NCBI GenBank assembly: GCA_030601705.1 | Contig: JAUWBM010000004.1 | Location: 1-62,378, forward strand | Source: Thermoplasmatota archaeon | GTDB lineage: Archaea; Thermoplasmatota; E2; DHVEG-1 | Direction: 5' to 3' | DNA: 62,378 bases | In this document: positions 55,554 to 62,378 of the stretch, in pieces | How the letters are laid out: the number at the start of each line of letters is the position of its first letter | How positions within the stretch are numbered: position 1 is the stretch's first letter | Position numbers and translations under genes: made by a program | Notes under the pieces: model-generated | Told to the model about the DNA's origin: nothing | Seen by the model: the letters and a program-made list of their open reading frames with translations, nothing else | Database searches by the model: none

Positions 55554-57601
55554 GAAAAGATAAAGGATATGTGAAGAAGGGTGTTGCTTTTGCTGTGATA
55601 CTGTTGTTTATCATAACAGCAGTCAGTCCTATGGTTATAGGATTCAAATTTGATGCTATAACAGATGTTGATAGTGAGATGGAGACTCTGTTAGATAATC
55701 TGGCATTCTATTGTTATGGTGTGAATGGTTTTGACTCTGCAAAGTATGAGTATATGAAGGAGCAACTATTGGAAGATAATTCTAATGATGATATAGAGAT
55801 TGTAGAGAATGTAGTACAACCTGTTCTACCAATACTAACAGCATCATCTGGTGGTCCGATGAATTCACCTTGGCCTATGCAATGCTATGATTTGCATCAT
55901 ACGAGTAGAAGTTCGTATAGTACTGCTGATAATCCTGGCGATGAGATATGGAGATTTGAAACAGACGGATGGATAGATGGCGGGCCTGTCATCGATGGGG
56001 ATGGAACTATCTATTTTGGAGGAAACCATGGTGGTCTTCCATGGTATCTCTTTGCAGTCTATCCAAATGGAACGGTGAAATGGAGATATAAAACGGGTGG
56101 TTTGATTTGGGCAACTCCTGCAATTAGTGAAGATGGTACAATTTACATAGGAACATATGGTGATTATTTGCATGCGATTAATCCTGATGGTACTAGAAAG
56201 TGGCGATTTCTTGCACATGCATCAATAACATCTTCTCCTGTAATTGCGGAGGATGGCACAGTCTACTTTGGAGTAATGGGTCCAAGTTACGACAAGGGTA
56301 GAATATATGCGGTTAACCCTAATGGTACTGAGAAATGGCATTACGATACTGGTTATTGGATTACTTCTGACCCAGCAATTGGTGATGATGGCACCATCTA
56401 CATTGGCTCAGAAGACACATATTTATATGCAATGAATCCTAATGGGACACTCAAATGGCGATTTAAAACAGGTGACTGGATAAAAGGACCACCTTCTATT
56501 GCAGATGATGGAACCGTGTATATTGGCTCATATGATAATTATCTCTACGCTATTTACCCTAATAATGGAACAATGAAATGGAAGTTGGGAGGAATGGGGA
56601 CCGAAACCAATCCGTCTATTGCAAGTGACGGTACTATCTATATCGGTAACGAAGACCTTTTTGCTATTTACCCCAATGGTACATTAAAGTGGAGTAACAA
56701 CTTGGGACCTGGAAGACATATCCATAAATCGTCTCCTGCAATTTCTGCTGATGGTACCATTTATGTTGGTACAAACATTGGTGAAGTTTCTGGGGGCGAT
56801 ATTATTGCATTTAATCCAGATGGTACTGAGAAATGGAGAAAGAAGATAGCCAACTTGTGGGTTGATTCATCACCCTGCATTGGGGAAGATGGAACTGTGT
56901 ATATCGGTTCAGCTTCTGAGGATGCTGGTGGTGAAACCTATGGTTATCTCTATGCTTTTAACAGAGGAGAATTAGAAGCGGATGCAAACGGTCCATACTA
57001 CGGACTAATTGATGAGCCTGTGCAGTTTAATGGTTCTGCAAGTAAAGGTTATCCACCTTATTCTTATGAATGGGATTTTGGAGATGGCAATACATCTGAT
57101 GAGCAAAACCCCACCTACACCTATACAGATGCTGGAAATTATACCGTCACTTTAACAGTTATAGATGATAGTGGTAACACTTCAGATGATACTACTTGGG
57201 CTTGGATACAGGAAACAAATGACCCACCAAATAAACCAAGTGTAGATGGTGAAACAAATGGTAATATAGAAACCAAATATGACTATAACTTCCTCACTTC
57301 AGACCCAGAAGGACTACAAGTTTGGTACTACATCGAATGGGGTGATGATACCAATACTGGATGGATTGGTCCATACCCTTCTGGCGAAGAAATTACTAAA
57401 TCACATTCATGGTCCAAAAAAGATACCTATATCATCAGATGTAAGGCTAAAGACCCCTATGGTGCTGAGAGCGAATGGGGAATACTGGAAGTAACTATGC
57501 CAAAGAACCAGCAAGCGAGTAATATGTGGTTCCTGCGGTGGTTGGAGCGGTTTCCATTGCTAAACCAGATGATAAATCTACTTCTGGAGAATGAGATATG
57601 A
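55550..57601 (+). CDS. secreted PQQ-like beta-propeller protein with PKD and Ig-like domains
   Basis: DGTIYIGS.D.YLYA.NPNGT.KWR repeats; PYSYEWDFGDGNTSDEQNPTYTYTDAGNYTVTLTV PKD; start trimmed to ATG overlapping the upstream stop. Confidence 0.87.
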   Translation: MRKDKGYVKKGVAFAVILLFIITAVSPMVIGFKFDAITDVDSEMETLLDNLAFYCYGVNGFDSAKYEYMKEQLLEDNSNDDIEIVENVVQPVLPILTASSGGPMNSPWPMQCYDLHHTSRSSYSTADNPGDEIWRFETDGWIDGGPVIDGDGTIYFGGNHGGLPWYLFAVYPNGTVKWRYKTGGLIWATPAISEDGTIYIGTYGDYLHAINPDGTRKWRFLAHASITSSPVIAEDGTVYFGVMGPSYDKGRIYAVNPNGTEKWHYDTGYWITSDPAIGDDGTIYIGSEDTYLYAMNPNGTLKWRFKTGDWIKGPPSIADDGTVYIGSYDNYLYAIYPNNGTMKWKLGGMGTETNPSIASDGTIYIGNEDLFAIYPNGTLKWSNNLGPGRHIHKSSPAISADGTIYVGTNIGEVSGGDIIAFNPDGTEKWRKKIANLWVDSSPCIGEDGTVYIGSASEDAGGETYGYLYAFNRGELEADANGPYYGLIDEPVQFNGSASKGYPPYSYEWDFGDGNTSDEQNPTYTYTDAGNYTVTLTVIDDSGNTSDDTTWAWIQETNDPPNKPSVDGETNGNIETKYDYNFLTSDPEGLQVWYYIEWGDDTNTGWIGPYPSGEEITKSHSWSKKDTYIIRCKAKDPYGAESEWGILEVTMPKNQQASNMWFLRWLERFPLLNQMINLLLENEI

Positions 57602-59349
57602 AGAAGGGCATAAGCATTGGAATCATAGCGTTGTTCATCATAACGGCAGTCAGCCCTATGGTAATAGGATTCGAATCTGATACTAAACCAGATGTTGATA
57701 GTGAGATGGAGACTCTTTTAGATAATCTGGCTTACTACTGTTATGATGCAAGTGGCAACAATGCGAAGTATGAGTATATGAAGGAACAGATGCTAAATGA
57801 TTATCCTAATAATGACATAGATGTTATAGAGGATGTTGTACAACCAGTTGAACCAATATCAACTGTATCATCTGGTGGTCCGATGGATTCTCCGTGGCCG
57901 ATGATGTGTTATGATACCCATCATACAAGCGGGAGTCCGTATAGCACTACTCATATAGATGGTCTGGAGAAATGGCGATTTAGATGTGACGGTGTGGATA
58001 GCAGTCCTGTTATAGATGAGGGGGGGACAATATATTTCGGAGATAAGGATAGGGATATTTATGCTATATATCCTAATGGTACATTAAAATGGAAATATCA
58101 AACAGGTGATTGGATTACTTCTGCTCCTGCTCTTGCTGAAGATGGGACTCTATATGTTGGTTCTTGGGGCCATAAATTATATGCATTTAATTCAACTACT
58201 GGAGTTTTGAAATGGAAGTTTAATGCAAAGGGTACAATAGCAACATCTTCTCCTGCTGTTGCTGATGATGGAACTATATATTTTGGTACAATGTGGGAAA
58301 GTGCAACTGGTCATAGAATTTGGGCTGTTAACCCAAATGGCACGGAGAAATGGCAATACAAAACAGGTAATGATATAACCTCTTCTCCTACAATAGCTAA
58401 TGATGGGACCATCTACATAGGTTCTATGGATGATTACTTGTATGCTATGAGTCCTAATGGAACTTTGAAGTGGCGATTTAAGACAGGCGACTATGTAAAA
58501 GGACCACCTTCTATTGCAGATGATGGAACTGTATATATTGGCTCTTTTGATGATTATCTATATGCTCTTTATCCAATCAATGGTACTATGAAATGGAAAT
58601 GTAAAGTAGGTTATGGTACAGAGACAAACCCCTCAATTGCAAGTGATGGCACTATCTATATAGGTGGCGAAAAACTCTATGCGATTTATCCTAATGGAAC
58701 AAAGAAATGGAGTTTCAACCTGGGTGAAGGAAGGCATATTCATAAATCGTGTCCTGCTATCTCTGCTGACGGTACAATCTATGTTGGTACAAATATTTGG
58801 GAAGTTTCAGGAGGTGACATTATTGCAATAAACCCCGACGGAACTGAGAAATGGATGAAGAAGCTTGTTGACGTGGGATGGATTGATTCATCACCTTGTA
58901 TAGCTGAAGATGGAACTGTTTATATTGGCTCAACTTCTGAAGCAGGTGGATACCTCCATGCGTTTGGACCAATAGAGTTAAACAGCCCTCCAGAAACACC
59001 CACGATTTCAGGTGAGACAAATGGAGAAGCAGGTGTGGGGTATTGGTATACTTTTAAAGTTATCGACCCTGAATTAAATCCTATTTCGTTTTACATCGAC
59101 TGGGATGATGGAAACGAGGGATGGAAATTTGAAATGGCATCTGGAGAGAAATGTTATTACTATCATAAATGGACTGAAGAGGGAGATTATACAATAAGAG
59201 CAAAAGCAAAAGATGTGCTGGGTGAAGAAAGCGACTGGGCATATCTTGAGGTCACTATGCCAAAGAACCAGCAGTCAAGCAACATGTGGTTCCTGCGGTG
59301 GTTGGAGAGGTTTCCATTGCTACAGCAGTTGCTGGGGTGGTTTGTATAG
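57598..59349 (+). CDS. secreted PQQ-like beta-propeller protein with Ig-like domain, paralog of 55550..57601
   Basis: Signal KKGISIGIIALFIITAVSPMVIG; same propeller repeats; MPKNQQ C-terminal motif. Confidence 0.88.
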   Translation: MKKGISIGIIALFIITAVSPMVIGFESDTKPDVDSEMETLLDNLAYYCYDASGNNAKYEYMKEQMLNDYPNNDIDVIEDVVQPVEPISTVSSGGPMDSPWPMMCYDTHHTSGSPYSTTHIDGLEKWRFRCDGVDSSPVIDEGGTIYFGDKDRDIYAIYPNGTLKWKYQTGDWITSAPALAEDGTLYVGSWGHKLYAFNSTTGVLKWKFNAKGTIATSSPAVADDGTIYFGTMWESATGHRIWAVNPNGTEKWQYKTGNDITSSPTIANDGTIYIGSMDDYLYAMSPNGTLKWRFKTGDYVKGPPSIADDGTVYIGSFDDYLYALYPINGTMKWKCKVGYGTETNPSIASDGTIYIGGEKLYAIYPNGTKKWSFNLGEGRHIHKSCPAISADGTIYVGTNIWEVSGGDIIAINPDGTEKWMKKLVDVGWIDSSPCIAEDGTVYIGSTSEAGGYLHAFGPIELNSPPETPTISGETNGEAGVGYWYTFKVIDPELNPISFYIDWDDGNEGWKFEMASGEKCYYYHKWTEEGDYTIRAKAKDVLGEESDWAYLEVTMPKNQQSSNMWFLRWLERFPLLQQLLGWFV

Positions 59350-60578
59350 TAAAGAAGTTGCTAGCAGTTGTAGCAGGACTTTTATTTATCGGCATAGCCT
59401 TAACATCGAGTATCAATGCAGATATATATAATAAATTACCGAGACTTGTAGGAAATCATCATGTGCAAGATATGCAAATCCAAATTTCTATGGAAGATTT
59501 TCTTGGCAAAGGTAAAACTTGTTATGGATACCAAGCCTATCCTAATCCTGATCTTCTTGTTTGGTTTGGAATAGATGATCCAGGGACTCTTAATATTATT
59601 GGAACACCAATTTCTTCAGACAAAATAGCTGGCGGTACCTGGGTTGATGGTGTATGGTGGTGTTGTGAATATACACCAGTTAATAATTCGAACATATGGA
59701 TAATAGATCATGTGACTGGTAATATGACCCTAGTTGGAGCTTCTGGTTCTAGCGAGGGTCTACATGGCTTAGCATATGACGATACCACGGGCACGATGTA
59801 TGCATGTGGTGCCACTAATCTGTTTACTATTGATATGGTAACTGGTGCTGCAACTTTAGTTGGTCCTTTCGGTATAAGCAGTGGTTTGATGATTGGTATC
59901 GCATGTGATGGTACTGGCAATATGTATGGAGAAGACCTGCATACTGATAGTCTCTATTCCATAGATCCTGCATCAGGTGCAGCTACTCTCATTGGACCGC
60001 TTGGCCTTGATCTCAACTATGGCCAGGATATGGCTTTCGATAAAGAAGACGGCATCTGTTATTTGTCAGCCTTTACTATTCATGCGGGTAACGAAGGTGC
60101 GTTGTATACTTGTAATCTCACCACAGGAGCGACAACAAAGATTGGTAACTTTGGTGCAGTACCTACTCAAATAACAGGGTTTGTCATTCCGTATAGTCTA
60201 AATGATCCACCAGCTGCTCCAACAATAGATGGTCCTACAAGTGGAAAAGTAGGTGAATCATATGACTACATCTTTAATACTACAGACCCTGAAGGAAATG
60301 ATATTTACTATGCAATTGCATGGGATTGGGGACAGATAACAGAATGGATTGGTCCATACAAATCAGGAGAAGAAATTACTCTTAAACACTCATGGGATGA
60401 AAAGGGCACGCATACAATTATTGCACAGGCCATGGATGTCTATCAAGAAGTTAGTGAAATAGCAACATTGGAAGTCACTATGCCAAAGAATAAACAAACT
60501 CAGAATATGTGGTTCCTGCGGTTTTTAGAACGATTTCCACGGATGTTTCCAATAGCCAGACATTTGCTTGGATTATAA
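59337..60578 (+). CDS. secreted beta-propeller-like protein with Ig-like domain; start uncertain
   Basis: Hydrophobic N-terminus VKKLLAVVAGLLFIGIALTSS; ITGAATLVGP repeats; C-terminal MPKNKQTQNMWFLRFLERFP; GTG at 59337 chosen, upstream GTG at 59286 also in frame. Confidence 0.72.
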   Translation: MVCIVKKLLAVVAGLLFIGIALTSSINADIYNKLPRLVGNHHVQDMQIQISMEDFLGKGKTCYGYQAYPNPDLLVWFGIDDPGTLNIIGTPISSDKIAGGTWVDGVWWCCEYTPVNNSNIWIIDHVTGNMTLVGASGSSEGLHGLAYDDTTGTMYACGATNLFTIDMVTGAATLVGPFGISSGLMIGIACDGTGNMYGEDLHTDSLYSIDPASGAATLIGPLGLDLNYGQDMAFDKEDGICYLSAFTIHAGNEGALYTCNLTTGATTKIGNFGAVPTQITGFVIPYSLNDPPAAPTIDGPTSGKVGESYDYIFNTTDPEGNDIYYAIAWDWGQITEWIGPYKSGEEITLKHSWDEKGTHTIIAQAMDVYQEVSEIATLEVTMPKNKQTQNMWFLRFLERFPRMFPIARHLLGL

Positions 60579-60651
60579 CTGGGTGTGTAGTCCATACTTG
60601 GTAGTAATACTACTATAAACATTTATATAACACATCGCTGATAGATATTAT

Positions 60652-62378
60652 ATGGGAGGTAAAGTTCTGAAGAACACTCTGGTGCTTGAAATCATTGCAT
60701 TGTTCATCATAACGGCAGTCAGTCCTATGGTTATAGGATATAATGTTAACGAGAATAGTTTGGTTCTTAGTTCTACCAACACTCTGGATTTATTATCTAA
60801 ATCCTCAGGATTGGAAAATCCAGATAAAGAGGAAGGTAAAACCGAACTAGAACTTGCTGATATCAATAATGATGGGCATTTGGACATTATCTCTGTGGGT
60901 GATCATGGTTCCCCATATGTCAACAGTGATGAACACGGAATTATGGTTTGGCTTGGCAATGGTGAAGGCTCCTGGACTGTCCATCAGAGTGGCAATTTTG
61001 GCTATGGTGGCTGTGCAATTGGCGATCTTAATTTAGATGGTTACCTTGATGTAGCCTGGGGAATTCATCATGACTGGGGAAGTGCAGGATTTGGTGATAC
61101 TCTAATAGGTGCTGCCTTGGGGGATGGCAGTGGTTCAAGTTGGACGCCATGGGCTACTGGGCTAGCTTCAAGCGGCGAAACGTGGGGCATGTTTGCAACT
61201 GCTCTTGTTGACTTTGATTGTAATGGGCGGTTGGATATTATTTCTCAATCGTTTGGAGGTGGTAACGGTTTACATCTCTATGAAAATCATGGGGATGGAA
61301 CATGGAGTCAAGCATGGGCTCTTACAGGCGATAATGCTCGATATACCATAGAAACATGCGATATTAATGCTGATGGATATCCTGATTTTGTCGCGACTAG
61401 AACTGGAGCTACAGTCCTTATTGGAGACGGAGATTTTGGATTTACAATTAACCATAATGGCCTCCCATCAGGAACAATTACGGCGATTGATAGTGGCGAT
61501 ATGAATAATGATGGATGCAACGATGTGGTTTTTGCTCTGGGATCATCTGGTATCTTTTGCTATATTTATGATAAAAATGACAATAAATGGGTGTCAGCTT
61601 CTAATGGTCTACCGTCTTCTGGCAGCTACTATATGACACAATTTGGAGATCTAAATGGAGATGGTTTTCTAGATATTGTAGCATATTCTGACCCTACAGG
61701 TTATGTTTTTCTTGGCGATGGTGACGGTAATTGGGAGGCAGATACAACATGGACTATGCCATCACCTGGAGGTTACTCCGCACTCCGCGTTGATGGCGAT
61801 ATTGATCATGACGGTCGGGAGGATATAACTGTGCAGGCGAAACAAAGTGGTTTCCCGTTTTACCGAAATCAGTTGAGAGTTTATTCTCCATGGTCAGAAC
61901 CAACCGAGCTAAGTGCACGAGTAACTACGCCTCATGGAGGAGAAACCTTTCGAAGTGGATCCATTCGAAATATCCGCTGGCTCTCTGCTGTTCCCCCGTC
62001 ACAGGGAGATGCAACTGTTGAAATCCAACTGTCACAAAATAGCGCTTCAGGCCCATGGACAACCATTGTATCGGGCATCCCTAATAATGGCTGTTTTCAA
62101 TGGTTAGTTGATGCGGGTGGATCTGGATATTGCCGAATTAAATTAATTGTAACAACATCATCAAGTGCCTCAGCAATTTCAGCATCCGATTTTACAATTA
62201 TTGGTTTTAACGTTGATGCACATGGACCTTACCAAGAATCAATAGGTGAGCCTGTGCAATTTACAGGTTCGGCAGAAAATGGAACGCCACCGTATGATTA
62301 TTATTGGGAGTTTGGAGATGGCGATACATCTGATGAACAAAACCCAACACATATTTATGATGATGCTGGAAATTTTAC
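60652..62378 (+). CDS. secreted FG-GAP/VCBS-repeat protein with PKD domain, truncated by window end
   Basis: Hand translation: MGGKVLKNTLVLEIIALFIITAVSPMVIG; GDLNLDGYLDVAWG / DINADGYPDFVATR / GDLNGDGFLDIVAYS repeats; PYDYYWEFGDGDTSDEQNPTHIYDDAGNF; no stop before the edge. Confidence 0.85.
   Translation, partial: MGGKVLKNTLVLEIIALFIITAVSPMVIGYNVNENSLVLSSTNTLDLLSKSSGLENPDKEEGKTELELADINNDGHLDIISVGDHGSPYVNSDEHGIMVWLGNGEGSWTVHQSGNFGYGGCAIGDLNLDGYLDVAWGIHHDWGSAGFGDTLIGAALGDGSGSSWTPWATGLASSGETWGMFATALVDFDCNGRLDIISQSFGGGNGLHLYENHGDGTWSQAWALTGDNARYTIETCDINADGYPDFVATRTGATVLIGDGDFGFTINHNGLPSGTITAIDSGDMNNDGCNDVVFALGSSGIFCYIYDKNDNKWVSASNGLPSSGSYYMTQFGDLNGDGFLDIVAYSDPTGYVFLGDGDGNWEADTTWTMPSPGGYSALRVDGDIDHDGREDITVQAKQSGFPFYRNQLRVYSPWSEPTELSARVTTPHGGETFRSGSIRNIRWLSAVPPSQGDATVEIQLSQNSASGPWTTIVSGIPNNGCFQWLVDAGGSGYCRIKLIVTTSSSASAISASDFTIIGFNVDAHGPYQESIGEPVQFTGSAENGTPPYDYYWEFGDGDTSDEQNPTHIYDDAGNF

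Overview
AT-rich archaeal chromosomal segment, about 62 kb and densely coding. The signal peptides, NosD/PQQ-propeller secreted proteins and Ech-like hydrogenase suggest a Euryarchaeota/Thermoplasmatota-like lineage; this taxonomy is inference. Most of the window is housekeeping: tyrS, purB, an nrdR-nrdD-nrdG operon, trxB, Thi4/ThiF/PP-loop sulfur genes, hypE-[group 4 NiFe hydrogenase]-hypF, apgM, M32 carboxypeptidase and xth. The standout is a candidate undescribed radical-SAM peptide-modification (RiPP or peptide-derived cofactor) locus at about 11.1-17.2 kb. It has two paralogous radical SAM/SPASM enzymes and five small precursor-like peptides that share a conserved leader and an almost invariant C-terminal core, YGT[IV]SI[NHK]DF. 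Three of the peptides are tandem units with an exact 196-bp period, so they rotate through all three reading frames and overlap by 14 nt. A methyltransferase-TPR protein and a convergent CapK/PaaK-like adenylate-forming enzyme flank them. Other strong observations: (i) a class III ribonucleotide reductase whose glycyl-radical loop is on a separate 52-aa ORF with its own Shine-Dalgarno, directly after the NrdD stop codon; (ii) a transposase-type zinc-ribbon/HTH fused to a RecB/Cas4-like PD-(D/E)XK nuclease, followed by an array of seven degenerate ~20-nt repeats; (iii) two paralogous HTH regulators with related palindromic operator candidates; (iv) a shared C-terminal MPKNxQxxNMWFLRxLERFP motif on secreted propeller proteins; (v) a decayed remnant of a secreted protein domain that is intact elsewhere in the window. 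No rRNA, tRNA or CRISPR array was recognised by eye.
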